Shown: positions 12,701-23,908, numbered from the stretch's first letter. The stretch is DNA of 64,000 nucleotides from Marinobacterium sediminicola (GCF_022343685.1 NZ_CP092123.1:1116001-1180000), one strand, 5' to 3'. Numbers and translations: made by a program. Notes: generated from the sequence alone by a model not told the origin.

Positions 12701-13615
12701 ATGATCAAACAGCGCACACTCAAAAACAGCATCAAGGCCACTGGCGTCGGTCTTCACACTGGTCAGAAGGTGTACCTGACGCTGAAGCCGGCACCGGTCC
12801 ATACCGGTATCGTATTCCGCCGAGTGGACCTGGATCCTGTTTTCGAGATTGAGGCCCGCGCTGACAATGTTGCAGATACCACGCTGTCGACCAATCTGGC
12901 GCGTGATGGTGTACGTGTTGCCACGGTTGAGCACCTGCTTTCCGCACTGGCGGGCTTGGGTATTGATAATGCCTATGTAGAGCTGAGCGCCGAAGAAGTG
13001 CCGATCATGGACGGCAGTGCGGCACCTTTCGTCTTTCTGATCCAGTCTGCAGGTATCGAAGAGCAGAGCGCGCCGAAGGAATTCATCCGGATCAAGCAGG
13101 AAGTCACCGTAAGCCATGAAGGCAAAACGGCAACCTTCAAGCCGTTCAATGGCTTCAAGGTGGGCTTCTGCATCGAGTTCGACCATCCGGCTTTTGCCAA
13201 CCGTAACATGGAAGCAGTGCTGGACTTCTCCAGTACTTCCTTCGTGAAAGAAGTCAGCCGCGCTCGCACCTTCGGTTTCATGCGTGATATCGAATATCTG
13301 CGTTCGCAGAATCTGGTACTCGGTGGCAGCTTCGAAAACGCGATCGTCGTAGACGACTTCAAGATTCTCAACGAAGACGGCCTGCGCTACGAAGACGAGT
13401 TCGTTAAGCACAAGGTGCTGGACGCGATCGGTGATCTCTACTTGCTGGGCAAGAGCCTGATTGGTGAATTCTACGGTCACAAGTCCGGTCACTATCTGAA
13501 CAACATGCTGCTGCGCAAGCTGCTGGCAACCGAGGGAGCCTGGGAAACCGTGACCTTCGAGGATCAGGCAAACCCTGTGCCTATCTCCTACCACCGTCCT
13601 GTCGCGGCGGGTTGA
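12701..13615 (+). CDS. lpxC: UDP-3-O-acyl-GlcNAc deacetylase LpxC
   Basis: Zinc deacetylase for the committed step of lipid A synthesis. The length is 304 aa. It begins [19 protein letters not shown], the usual LpxC N-terminus. The zinc ligands are visible: the histidine in [12 protein letters not shown] and the H/D pair in [15 protein letters not shown]. The catalytic histidine is in [11 protein letters not shown]. In E. coli LpxC is controlled by FtsH proteolysis through its C-terminal tail; here the tail is PVAAG. A rho-independent terminator follows immediately. Confidence 0.98.
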   Translation: MIKQRTLKNSIKATGVGLHTGQKVYLTLKPAPVHTGIVFRRVDLDPVFEIEARADNVADTTLSTNLARDGVRVATVEHLLSALAGLGIDNAYVELSAEEVPIMDGSAAPFVFLIQSAGIEEQSAPKEFIRIKQEVTVSHEGKTATFKPFNGFKVGFCIEFDHPAFANRNMEAVLDFSSTSFVKEVSRARTFGFMRDIEYLRSQNLVLGGSFENAIVVDDFKILNEDGLRYEDEFVKHKVLDAIGDLYLLGKSLIGEFYGHKSGHYLNNMLLRKLLATEGAWETVTFEDQANPVPISYHRPVAAG

Positions 13616-13625
13616 ACCTTACCTC

Positions 13626-13660
13626 AAAAGCCGGCTTTCAAATGCCGGCTTTTGTGTTTT
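13626..13660 (+). terminator. Rho-independent terminator after lpxC
   Basis: A 10-bp perfect stem, AAAAGCCGGC at 13626-13635 and GCCGGCTTTT at 13644-13653, encloses an 8-base loop. It is followed by a T-rich tract (GTGTTTTT). It ends the dcw/lpxC transcription unit before secA. Confidence 0.85.
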
Positions 13661-13821
13661 TGGGCTTCCTGTCTGGCCGCTAATAAGACAGATCAAAATT
13701 CCGCGCCATTGACATTCAATTATCCGCCCCAATACAGGTAGAATGTCGTATCCATTTTTCTGGCAAAGATTGCTGCGGTGCAGGAGCAGGTCTTTGCATT
13801 CAACCGGTTAAAAGTCGAATT

Positions 13822-16566
<2,745 letters not shown>

Positions 16567-16590
16567 TCATTACGAAGGAAAACAAGCATC

Positions 16591-17808
16591 ATGGCAGTTG
16601 GTCCGGCTACTTTGCCTCAATTACATCCGGTGAAAGGGTTTCGTCTCGGTATCGCATCCGCGGGGATCAAGAAACCGGGCCGACGTGACGTGGTGCTGAT
16701 GGAGCTGGCCGAAGGCAGCTCGGTGGCAGGCGTATTCACCCTGAATGCGTTTTGTGCCGCACCGGTACGGATTTGCAAACAGCATCTGGCGACATCTCCG
16801 ATTCGTTACCTGCTGGTGAATACCGGTAATGCCAACGCGGGTACCGGTGAAAAGGGCATGGTGGATGCCATGGCCTGTTGTCAGGCTCTGGCCGAGCGCT
16901 GCGATGTGCCGGTTGAAGCCGTGTTGCCCTTCTCCACTGGGGTTATTGGTGAGCCGCTGCCGGTCAGCAAGATCGTCAACGTGCTGGAAGATGCCAAGGC
17001 TGATCTGTCCGAGGACAACTGGGAGCAGGCAGCCTGGGGCATCATGACCACTGACACTCGTCCCAAGGCGGCCAGCGAACAGATCGAATACCAGGGCAAA
17101 ACCATTACCCTGACCGGTATCTCCAAAGGCTCCGGTATGATCATGCCCAATATGGCAACCATGCTGGGCTATGTTGCGACCGATGCCGAAGTGCCGCAGG
17201 AGCTGCTGCAGCAGTGGATGAGCAAGGTTGCAGATCGTTCATTCAACCGCATCACGGTTGACGGTGACACTTCGACCAACGACTCTTGCATGCTGGTCGC
17301 GACCGGTACCAGTGGTGTGCGTGTTGACGGCTCTGACTACGAGCTGGCGGCCCTGTTTACCGAAGCACTGGAGCGTGTGATGCTGTCGCTGGCACAGGCC
17401 ATCGTGCGCGACGGCGAAGGGGCAACCAAGTTTGTCGAGGTCTGTGTTGAGTCGGCCGGGACCAGCCAGGAAGCGCTCGACGTTGCTTACACCATCGCTC
17501 ACTCGCCGCTGGTCAAGACCGCGCTCTTCGCCAGTGATCCGAACTGGGGCCGTATCCTGGCCTGTGTGGGACGTGCCGGTATCGATAATCTGGATCTTGA
17601 AGCCCTGCAGATCTACCTCAACGACGTTTGTATCGTTGAAAATGGTGGTCGTGCAGCCAGCTATACCGAAGAAGCCGGTCAGGCGGTAATGGATGGCGAA
17701 GAGATTCTGATCCGCGTAGTCCTGAATCGTGGCCAGGTGACCGAACGTGTCTGGACGACTGACCTTTCCCATGATTACGTCAGCATCAACGCGGATTATC
17801 GCAGCTGA
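16591..17808 (+). CDS. argJ: Bifunctional ornithine acetyltransferase / N-acetylglutamate synthase ArgJ
   Basis: Transfers the acetyl group from N-acetylornithine to glutamate, recycling acetyl in arginine synthesis; whether it also uses acetyl-CoA cannot be read from sequence. The protein is 405 aa and is made as a precursor that cleaves itself at the A-T bond within KGSGMIMPNMATMLGYV, near residues 188-190, to give alpha and beta chains. DGDTSTNDSCM and DPNWGRILACVGRAG are further family motifs. It follows secA with an AAGGAA ribosome-binding site; this neighbourhood is common in pseudomonads. Confidence 0.96.
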   Translation: MAVGPATLPQLHPVKGFRLGIASAGIKKPGRRDVVLMELAEGSSVAGVFTLNAFCAAPVRICKQHLATSPIRYLLVNTGNANAGTGEKGMVDAMACCQALAERCDVPVEAVLPFSTGVIGEPLPVSKIVNVLEDAKADLSEDNWEQAAWGIMTTDTRPKAASEQIEYQGKTITLTGISKGSGMIMPNMATMLGYVATDAEVPQELLQQWMSKVADRSFNRITVDGDTSTNDSCMLVATGTSGVRVDGSDYELAALFTEALERVMLSLAQAIVRDGEGATKFVEVCVESAGTSQEALDVAYTIAHSPLVKTALFASDPNWGRILACVGRAGIDNLDLEALQIYLNDVCIVENGGRAASYTEEAGQAVMDGEEILIRVVLNRGQVTERVWTTDLSHDYVSINADYRS

Positions 17809-17811
17809 TTC

Positions 17812-18747
17812 ATGCCCAAACTGATCCACGTTGCCGCGGCCGTCATTCGTGACCGCCGCGGTCATATTCTGATTGCCCGCCGTCCTGACGATAAGCATCA
17901 GGGTGGCCTTTGGGAATTTCCCGGCGGCAAAGTGGAGCCCAATGAGCCTGTAGCAGACGCACTGGCGCGTGAACTGCAGGAAGAACTGGGTATTCAAGTC
18001 ACCTCTGCCCGTCCGCTCATCCTGATTCCTCATCATTATCCCGACAAATCCGTGCTGCTGGATGTATGGGACGTCGATGGCTTTAAGGGTGAGGCGCATG
18101 GAGCAGAGGGTCAGCCGATCTGCTGGGTCGCTCCTGAACAGTTGGATGAATATGACTTCCCGGCTGCGAATACGCCAATTGTTGCGGCGGCACGTTTGCC
18201 TGAGCGAATGTTGATTACCGGTTCAGCTGCCACACAACAGGAATATGCCGAGCGTTTGCAGGCGGCTTTGGGGCAGGGTATCAAACAGGTCATGCTGAGG
18301 GCCAAGACTCTCTCCGAGTGCGAATTTGCGGACCTCTTCAAAGCATTGCTGCCATTGTGTCAGCAGCAGGGCGCATGTCTTGGCGTGAACACCTCGGTGG
18401 AGCAGGCCAATGCGCTTGGAGCCGAGCACCTGCATCTGACCTCGGAACGTCTACTGGCGCTGGGTGATCGAGCCGAATTTAACGGCCGCTGGCTGAGTGC
18501 TTCTTGTCATAACCCTGAGCAGATCCGAATGGCTGAGGAAAAAGGGCTCGACTTTATCACCCTGTCACCTGTTCAGCCGACCTCGTCCCATCCGGGAGAA
18601 CCGGCTCTGGGCTGGCCATGTTTTGCCGAGTGGGTAGCTGAATGTACGCTGCCGGTTTATGCGCTGGGTGGACTGGATGAAGCCGACCTGAGCAGGGCGC
18701 GTGAGCAGGGAGCCCAGGGCATCGCGGCGATTTCGGCATGGTGGTAA
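17812..18747 (+). CDS. Nudix hydrolase (MutT-like) fused to thiamine-phosphate-synthase-like domain
   Basis: Two-domain protein of 311 aa. The N-terminal half is a MutT-type Nudix domain with a complete Nudix box, GGKVEPNEPVADALARELQE followed by ELG at about residues 37-60, as expected for 8-oxo-dGTP sanitation. The C-terminal half resembles the ThiE/TenI barrel (for example GLDFITLSPVQPTSSHPG and YALGGLDEADL), and its role is unclear because the fusion is widespread and thiamine genes are absent here. It starts 3 bases after argJ, so the two are probably co-transcribed. Confidence 0.9.
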   Translation: MPKLIHVAAAVIRDRRGHILIARRPDDKHQGGLWEFPGGKVEPNEPVADALARELQEELGIQVTSARPLILIPHHYPDKSVLLDVWDVDGFKGEAHGAEGQPICWVAPEQLDEYDFPAANTPIVAAARLPERMLITGSAATQQEYAERLQAALGQGIKQVMLRAKTLSECEFADLFKALLPLCQQQGACLGVNTSVEQANALGAEHLHLTSERLLALGDRAEFNGRWLSASCHNPEQIRMAEEKGLDFITLSPVQPTSSHPGEPALGWPCFAEWVAECTLPVYALGGLDEADLSRAREQGAQGIAAISAWW

Positions 18748-18768
18748 TCGGTACAGCGCGGCAGGCAT

Positions 18769-18804
18769 AAAAAACGGCACACTCACTTGGAGGTGCCGTT
18801 TTTT
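18769..18804. terminator. Bidirectional terminator between the Nudix gene and nadC
   Basis: AAAAAACGGCAC at 18769-18780 pairs perfectly with GTGCCGTTTTTT at 18793-18804 around a 12-base loop. A-run and T-run flanks suit termination in both directions between two convergent genes. Confidence 0.85.
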
Positions 18805-18839
18805 GTTTCAGGCCAATTACGCCGAGTCTTTGGCTCTGC

Positions 18840-19685
18840 TTAATCCTCGATGATGCGCATGGACAGGTCGACGGCCTGGCAATGCTTGGTCAGTGCACCA
18901 ATGGAAATGTAGTCCACGCCGGTGTTGGCGTAATCCAGCAGTGTTGCATCGGTAATATTGCCTGAGGCTTCCAGCTTGGCACGGCCAGCGGTCTGCTTCA
19001 CTGCGGCGATCATCCGTTCAGGGCTGAAATTGTCCAGCATGACGATATCGGCACCCGCCACCAGCGCACGTTCCAGCTGCTCTTCGGTTTCCACTTCGAT
19101 TTCCACCGGCTTGCCCGGGTGATTACGGCGCGCCGTCTCGATAGCCTGTTCAATGCCGCCGCAGGCCATGATGTGGTTTTCCTTGATCAGGAAGGCATCG
19201 TAGAGACCGATACGATGGTTGGAGCAGCCACCGCAGCTCACGGCGTATTTCTGCGCCATGCGCAGGCCGGGGATGGTCTTGCGTGTATCCAGCAGCGTCA
19301 CAGGAGTACCGGCAACGCGCTGGGCGTATTCGTGACTCACTGTCGCGGTGCCCGACAGCGTCTGCAGAAAGTTCAGCGCTGCACGTTCACCGGTCAGCAG
19401 GGAACGTGCGGAACCTTCCAGACGGAACAGCACCTGATCGCGCTCAACCAGGTCCCCATCCTGAACCAGCCACTCCACTTTCACACTGGGGTCCACCTGG
19501 CGGAACACCTCGTCAACCCAGGCCTGGCCGCACACAACGGCGGTCTGGCGTGAGATCACCCGGGCTTTCTTCTGGTCACTGGCCGGAATCAGTTCAGCGG
19601 TAATGTCACCGTTGCCTACATCTTCCAGCAGGGCGGTGCGCACATTTTCTTCAATGATCGGTTTGAGCTCGGTCAGCGTCAGCAT
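18840..19685 (-). CDS. nadC: Nicotinate-nucleotide pyrophosphorylase (quinolinate phosphoribosyltransferase) NadC
   Basis: Converts quinolinate and PRPP to nicotinate mononucleotide in de novo NAD synthesis. The length is 281 aa, typical for the family. Recognisable motifs are [15 protein letters not shown] near the N-terminus, [17 protein letters not shown], the substrate-binding [17 protein letters not shown], and the barrel motifs [16 protein letters not shown] and EASGNI. It is divergent from ampD, as in many gammaproteobacteria. Confidence 0.97.
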   Translation of the reverse strand: MLTLTELKPIIEENVRTALLEDVGNGDITAELIPASDQKKARVISRQTAVVCGQAWVDEVFRQVDPSVKVEWLVQDGDLVERDQVLFRLEGSARSLLTGERAALNFLQTLSGTATVSHEYAQRVAGTPVTLLDTRKTIPGLRMAQKYAVSCGGCSNHRIGLYDAFLIKENHIMACGGIEQAIETARRNHPGKPVEIEVETEEQLERALVAGADIVMLDNFSPERMIAAVKQTAGRAKLEASGNITDATLLDYANTGVDYISIGALTKHCQAVDLSMRIIED

Positions 19686-19787
19686 GGTGGCGGGCCTGTC
19701 CCTATGATGTACTATGGAGCGCGCATTTTAACGGAAATAGGACAGTCTGAGTATGCTGTCTGGCCAGAGTCTGCGAACACCCAGTCC

Positions 19788-20327
19788 ATGGATATCATTG
19801 ATCATCGTATTACGGATGCCACCTACATACCCTCGCCGAACTGCAATGAGCGCCCGGAGGGGGAAATTTCACTGTTGGTCATCCACAACATCAGCCTGCC
19901 ACCGGGACAGTTCGGCGGCGGGCATGTGACCGAACTGTTTACCAACCGGCTGGATCCTGATGAGCATCCCTATTTCGCTGAAATTCAGGGAATGGAAGTG
20001 TCGGCGCACCTGCTCATCGAGCGGGACGGAACCATGACCCAGTTTGTGCCTTTTGATCGTCGCGCCTGGCATGCCGGAAAATCGATCTTTGAGGGGCGTG
20101 AGGCCTGCAATGACTTTTCCATCGGCATTGAACTGGAAGGTACCGATCATACCCCCTATACCGATGCCCAGTATGAGGCGTTGGCTGTGGTGACCCGGGC
20201 GTTGATGCGGGCCTATCCGCAGCTGACGAAAGACCGTATTACCAGTCACAGTAATATCGCCCCGGGCCGCAAGACCGATCCCGGTTCTGTCTTCGACTGG
20301 TCACGCTACCGGCGATCTCTTGGATGA
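19788..20327 (+). CDS. ampD: 1,6-anhydro-N-acetylmuramyl-L-alanine amidase AmpD
   Basis: Cytoplasmic zinc amidase that removes the peptide from anhydromuropeptides during wall recycling; loss commonly derepresses AmpC where present. I start at ATG 19788 (179 aa, close to 183 in E. coli) because the longer in-frame extension to 19704 overlaps the nadC control region and is not AmpD-like. Zinc ligands are the histidine in LVIHNISLP, the histidine in ITSHSNIAPGR and the aspartate in KTDPGS. WHAGKS and FSIGIELEGTD are also characteristic. No ampE follows; an ABC ATPase gene takes its place. Confidence 0.93.
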   Translation: MDIIDHRITDATYIPSPNCNERPEGEISLLVIHNISLPPGQFGGGHVTELFTNRLDPDEHPYFAEIQGMEVSAHLLIERDGTMTQFVPFDRRAWHAGKSIFEGREACNDFSIGIELEGTDHTPYTDAQYEALAVVTRALMRAYPQLTKDRITSHSNIAPGRKTDPGSVFDWSRYRRSLG

Positions 20328-20329
20328 TC

Positions 20330-20344
20330 TGAGAATCGTTTTCA
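20330..20344. promoter_or_regulatory. Candidate Fur box upstream of the ABC ATPase
   Basis: TGAGAAT-C-GTTTTCA matches the 7-1-7 Fur inverted repeat TGATAAT-N-ATTATCA at 11 of 14 positions. It begins 3 bases after the ampD stop and is followed by a TATGAT -10-like element at 20347-20352. Its position 43 bases before the ATPase start suggests iron-dependent repression. Confidence 0.5.
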
Positions 20345-20386
20345 ATTATGATATGCAACCCGTAATTCTTTCGTCCCGAGGACAGC

Positions 20387-21442
20387 ATGGCCGCTTTGCT
20401 CAGTATTGAAGGTCTTAAATGTGCTTATCAGTCGCAGACAGTGCTGGATGGCGTTGCTCTGTCGATGGAGCAGGGCGAAATCGCCTGCCTGCTGGGACCG
20501 AGTGGCTGTGGCAAGACCACCGTATTGAGAGCCATTGCCGGCTTTATCAACCCTCAGGCAGGGGTTGTGCGTCTGGGTGAACAAGTGATCAGCAGTCCGC
20601 AGCAGGTTGTACCGCCGGAGAAGCGTGGCATGGGCATGGTGTTTCAGGACTATGCGCTGTTTCCACATCTGAGCATCGCGGACAACATCGCGTTTGGCCT
20701 GAGTAGTCTGGGCCGTAATGAAAAGCGCAAGCGCGTTCAGGAAGTGCTGGATCTGGTAGAGCTTCCTGATCTGAGCGGTCGTTATCCGCATGAACTCTCC
20801 GGTGGCCAGCAGCAGCGTGTTGCTCTGGCGCGCGCACTGGCCCCCAACCCCCGTCTGCTGTTGATGGATGAGCCTTTCTCCAACCTGGATACCGATCTGC
20901 GACGTCAGCTGTCTCAGGAGGTACGCCATATCCTCAAGCAGCGTGATATTGCGGCGATCATGGTGACCCATGATCAACAGGAAGCCTTCACCATCAGTGA
21001 CAAGATCGGCATCCTCTCGGCAGGCAAGGTGCAGCAGTGGGGAACTCCCGAAGCCCTGTATTTCCAGCCGGCGACCCCGGAAGTGGCTGCCTTTGTCGGC
21101 AAGGGCGAACTGTTCAGTGGTCGTGTGCTGGAAACCATGGCTGTCGAAACAGAGCTTGGGCTGCTGGAGTTTGCCGAGCCTTTGGGCGTGGATGGCGGCT
21201 GTGACGTTCAACTCTTCCTGCGTCCCGGTGACCTCTATCTGAGCCATGAGGGAGGTGTGCCAGGCGTCATTCTCAGCTCCGAGTTTCAGGGCAGCCAGGT
21301 GCTCTACCGTCTGCGTCTGGGGTCCGGACGTGAAGTCGAAGTGCTGGAGCAGGGCTTGCACCGTTATGCTGAAGGTGAGCAGCTGAGCGTGCACGTAGCG
21401 GTTCACCGTCCTATCGTTTTTTCTTCCTGTCCTATCCGTTGA
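20387..21442 (+). CDS. ABC transporter ATP-binding protein, FbpC/ferric-iron-like
   Basis: ATPase subunit of an importer in the spermidine/ferric/sulfate (CUT/FeT) group, 351 aa. Walker [10 protein letters not shown] lies at about residues 36-44, followed by Q-loop [15 protein letters not shown] signature [15 protein letters not shown], Walker [13 protein letters not shown] and H-loop [11 protein letters not shown]-terminal TOBE-like region covers about residues 235-350. No permease or binding protein is adjacent, so it is an orphan in this window. The upstream Fur-like box favours iron; the start ATG follows GAGGACAGC. Confidence 0.85.
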   Translation: MAALLSIEGLKCAYQSQTVLDGVALSMEQGEIACLLGPSGCGKTTVLRAIAGFINPQAGVVRLGEQVISSPQQVVPPEKRGMGMVFQDYALFPHLSIADNIAFGLSSLGRNEKRKRVQEVLDLVELPDLSGRYPHELSGGQQQRVALARALAPNPRLLLMDEPFSNLDTDLRRQLSQEVRHILKQRDIAAIMVTHDQQEAFTISDKIGILSAGKVQQWGTPEALYFQPATPEVAAFVGKGELFSGRVLETMAVETELGLLEFAEPLGVDGGCDVQLFLRPGDLYLSHEGGVPGVILSSEFQGSQVLYRLRLGSGREVEVLEQGLHRYAEGEQLSVHVAVHRPIVFSSCPIR

Positions 21443-21530
21443 CCCCGATCCGCTGAAGCAGGCTTGGCACAGAGCCTGCGAAAGACACCCCGAATACCCA
21501 TTTTTCAGGGCTAAGGATAGGGGGTAGTGC

Positions 21531-21692
21531 ATGCCTGAAGCGCATTTTCGACTGGATTCATGGTCTGAAATGGTTCAGTATCAAACGATTATGGATATTG
21601 TGTTGCAGGAAACTGTGCCTGCACTCTCATACCTGTACGCATGCTTGTTTTCAACGGAGGAAAATGGCTGTGACTCATCGATTTTCTCGTAA
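21531..21692 (+). CDS. Possible 53-residue small protein in the 352-base gap 21443-21794
   Basis: This gap between the ABC gene and the cold-shock gene contains a weak 7-bp hairpin (21458-21479, GCAGGCT/AGCCTGC, no T-run), this short frame, and a promoter for the next gene. The frame starts at an ATG preceded by a purine-rich GGATAGGGGG with 6-base spacing and ends TAA 21690-21692. The product begins MPEAHFRLDSWSEM, is acidic with three cysteines, and has no recognised homologue. It may be chance. Confidence 0.22.
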   Translation: MPEAHFRLDSWSEMVQYQTIMDIVLQETVPALSYLYACLFSTEENGCDSSIFS

Positions 21693-21724
21693 AGTCAGTT
21701 GGTTAAAATCCTCGCACGAGCTGT

Positions 21725-21755
21725 TTGCTTGAGTAAAAACACGCATGTCTATAAT
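21725..21755 (+). promoter_or_regulatory. Candidate sigma70 promoter for the cold-shock-domain gene
   Basis: A perfect TATAAT lies at 21750-21755, 40 bases before the start codon. The -35 is imperfect: TTGCTT at 21725-21730 with a 19-base spacer, or TTGAGT at 21729-21734 with 15. Confidence 0.45.
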
Positions 21756-21794
21756 GTTAAATGGCTTCGATCTGGCAAGGAGTAGTTAGAATTT

Positions 21795-22460
21795 ATGAAA
21801 GGGAAAGTTACCCTGTGGAAAGATGATAAGGGCTTTGGGTTCATACAGCCTGATGACGGTTCTGAGCAATTATTTTTCCATGTTTCCAGCGTTAAGACTA
21901 ATGCTAGGAGGCCCCAAGTCGGCGATCGAGTTCTTTACGAGCCAATGCGTGACTCTCAGCAAAGGCTTAAAGCCAAAGGTGTCGTGATCGAAGGCGTAAA
22001 GAAAAGCTCAAGTACATCTCCGGTAAAACGCCCAATTGAAATCGAACCGCCGAAGAAAAACATTGTTGATTACGTTTCAATCCTGGTTGCCTTGATATCG
22101 ATTGCTGCCGCCGGTTTTGAGTTTTACAGCTCAAGCGCAATAGAGAGCAGCTGGCCTTTTGTTATCCCTGCGGTTATTTCTTTTTTTATCTTGAACCGCC
22201 AGAAAAAACCAAGAGAAAAATCGTTTTCATGTTCACGTTGCCGCAAAATAGCGGAATATGACGCACGAACAATACAGGCTTGGAATAATGGCTTCACCAA
22301 ACTGTATTGTGGACCTTGCCACCATCAATGGCTCAAGGACAACCCGAGGCATCAGCAGGGCGCAATGCATAATCAGGGGCGTGGTTGCCTTGGGGTGTTG
22401 GCTCTCTTGGTAATTATGCCGGTTTTAGGGGGTATAGGTTTGTATCAGTGGCTGGCATGA
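21795..22460 (+). CDS. Cold-shock-domain membrane protein with zinc ribbon
   Basis: The protein is 221 aa. Residues 1-70 form a cold-shock OB fold with RNP-like motifs KGFGFIQPDD and LFFHVSSV, which normally bind single-stranded nucleic acid. A basic linker follows, then two hydrophobic segments at about 95-135, a CxxC...CxxC zinc ribbon (SCSRCRK and YCGPCHHQW), and a final C-terminal hydrophobic helix. It is thus probably a membrane-anchored nucleic-acid-binding protein; the function is unknown. Base composition is more A+T rich than the flanks. It has its own likely promoter and is followed by a hairpin and the LRR gene in the same direction. Confidence 0.8.
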   Translation: MKGKVTLWKDDKGFGFIQPDDGSEQLFFHVSSVKTNARRPQVGDRVLYEPMRDSQQRLKAKGVVIEGVKKSSSTSPVKRPIEIEPPKKNIVDYVSILVALISIAAAGFEFYSSSAIESSWPFVIPAVISFFILNRQKKPREKSFSCSRCRKIAEYDARTIQAWNNGFTKLYCGPCHHQWLKDNPRHQQGAMHNQGRGCLGVLALLVIMPVLGGIGLYQWLA

Positions 22461-22466
22461 GCAGCC

Positions 22467-22552
22467 GTTTAACAAATCATACAACTACAGCCCTTCGAGC
22501 TTGGAGCTCCAAACCGCTGTGCAGTTTGGAGACCCAGCAGGGCGTCGTAAAC
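22467..22552. repeat. Imperfect inverted-repeat structure between two accessory genes
   Basis: Nested pairing is visible: CTCCAAAC (22507-22514) with GTTTGGAG (22524-22531), an outer GCCCT (22490-22494) with AGGGC (22539-22543), and distal GTTTAAC (22467-22473) opposite GTAAAC (22547-22552). There is no T-run, so it is a poor intrinsic terminator. The layout resembles an integron attC site but lacks the GTT core at the 3' side. Confidence 0.45.
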
Positions 22553-22575
22553 CTTAGACCAGAGAGACAGCATAA

Positions 22576-23595
22576 ATGATAGATGAAAAGGATGAATTTA
22601 CTCGCTACAGGGAGAAGGCTAAAGCCCAATCATCAAAGGCGGTGCTTCAAGGCTTTCTGGATTTGATGAAGCATGAAATGCATTTGAGAAGTGAAGACGT
22701 TCAGCCCTCACACAGCTTCTGGTATCACCGCCCAACCCGAGACTTTCCGCCGAAATCCATTCGCTATCCATCAGACTATGATGGCAGTGATCGATTGAAT
22801 ATTGTTTGCACACAGACAGAGCTTAAAGCCGGAGAGCAAAAGAAACTGGTTGAATCCTGGTGTGAAGTATTGCCGAGTCTGGATAAGGTTGAATATGTCT
22901 GGTTTTCATCGAGGGCAAATCAAGAACTCTTTGATGCGGTATGTGATATGAAGTCACTGAAAGGGCTTTATATAAAGTGGAGTGGTATTAAATCGATCGA
23001 TAATATCGTGAGGGCGAAGGGACTCAAGTATCTTCATATCGGTAGTTCTCCATCGCTGGCACCGCTGGAACCTCTAGGAGACTTGCCAAGTCTTGAATGG
23101 TTAGAGCTGGAAAACATAAAAGCCTGCTCGGACCTGTCATTTGTCAGGCAGCTTACAGGTCTCAAGGGTCTTTCTATTGCCGGTGATGGCAACAGTATCA
23201 AGTACCTGAAGGCTAAAACTCTGGAGCCGATGACGGCCCTGCAAGATCTTTACTGGTTATCCCTCGGTACGTTTATGGTCGAGGAGGATGGACTTTTGCC
23301 GCTTGCCAAGCTTGGAAAACTTAAATACCTGTCCATCAGTAATAAATATAAATTCGAAGAGGTGGCCGCTCTTGCCGGAGCAAGGCCTGATATTGAATGT
23401 GATCTGTTTGAACCTGTTTCGGGTGTTTATGATTTCTTTGCGTGTAAAAAATGTGGCGAGAAAAAAATGGTATTGCCTACAGGCAAAGGCAAGCTATGGA
23501 TGTGCCAAAGCTGTGATGCAGTGAAAATTCAAAAGCACAGAGATCAGTTCAATAAGATTGCCAGTCAGTATCTAAAGTGGTCATCCAAAAGGTAA
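22576..23595 (+). CDS. Leucine-rich-repeat protein with C-terminal zinc ribbon
   Basis: The protein is 339 aa and I do not recognise an assigned function. Residues about 95-270 show irregular leucine-rich repeats (SLKGLYIKWSGIKSI, LEWLELENI, LKGLSIAG, LYWLSLG, LKYLSIS). A CxxC pair, FACKKCGEKK and WMCQSCDA, near residues 289-315 suggests a zinc ribbon, an element shared with the preceding protein. No signal peptide is seen. The start ATG follows AGAGAGACAG. The gene is A+T rich. A +1 shift at the terminal AAAA would extend the protein into an Excalibur domain, so the annotated C-terminus may not be ancestral. Confidence 0.75.
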   Translation: MIDEKDEFTRYREKAKAQSSKAVLQGFLDLMKHEMHLRSEDVQPSHSFWYHRPTRDFPPKSIRYPSDYDGSDRLNIVCTQTELKAGEQKKLVESWCEVLPSLDKVEYVWFSSRANQELFDAVCDMKSLKGLYIKWSGIKSIDNIVRAKGLKYLHIGSSPSLAPLEPLGDLPSLEWLELENIKACSDLSFVRQLTGLKGLSIAGDGNSIKYLKAKTLEPMTALQDLYWLSLGTFMVEEDGLLPLAKLGKLKYLSISNKYKFEEVAALAGARPDIECDLFEPVSGVYDFFACKKCGEKKMVLPTGKGKLWMCQSCDAVKIQKHRDQFNKIASQYLKWSSKR

Positions 23596-23701
23596 AAGCT
23601 GTTCCTTAGAGGAATCCACATATTTCCTCGGGAACTGTCCAAACACCAAAATGGACGGTGATAGTGATGGCGTACCCTGTGAAAGGCAGTTCGGTCGTTG
23701 A
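23576..23701 (+). pseudogene. Out-of-frame Excalibur calcium-binding domain fragment
   Basis: In frame +1 relative to the LRR gene, a stop-free stretch encodes SCSLEESTYFLGNCP, NTKM and DGDSDGVPCE, ending TGA 23699-23701. This is the Excalibur pattern (DxDxDG followed by PCE). There is no usable start codon before the domain. It could be the end of the LRR gene after a one-base insertion in AAAA (23587-23590), or a relic of a separate cold-shock/Excalibur gene. The rest of the gap to 23908 shows no supported gene. Confidence 0.6.
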
Positions 23702-23908
23702 TGTGACGGCTTGGGTCAAGTGTGGCTATTCAACATGACACGCAATGGGATTTGTTGGCTTGACGCTGCTGTTGTGCCCTTGGTCGCCATTCATGTCGGT
23801 TCCATGCGGGTTTCTGTCATAGCCTGCACGTGTCTTTTCCCGTTTGCCAGGCACAAAGGTAACATAGACTTCCTGTTCCATTCCCAACACTGACAAACAG
23901 GAGCATCT

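Noticed and set aside
13709-13744. TTGACA and TAGAAT as a secA promoter
   Set aside because: Both hexamers are good but the spacer is 24 bases, too long for sigma70; no better pairing was found.
22461-22575. A functional integron attC site
   Set aside because: The 3' half reads GTAAAC without the required GTT core, no second site flanks the genes, and no integrase is in the window.
23702-23908. TPP riboswitch or a 60-codon gene upstream of the thiamine-binding-type protein
   Set aside because: The conserved thi-box elements are not present, and the short frame has no ribosome-binding site.
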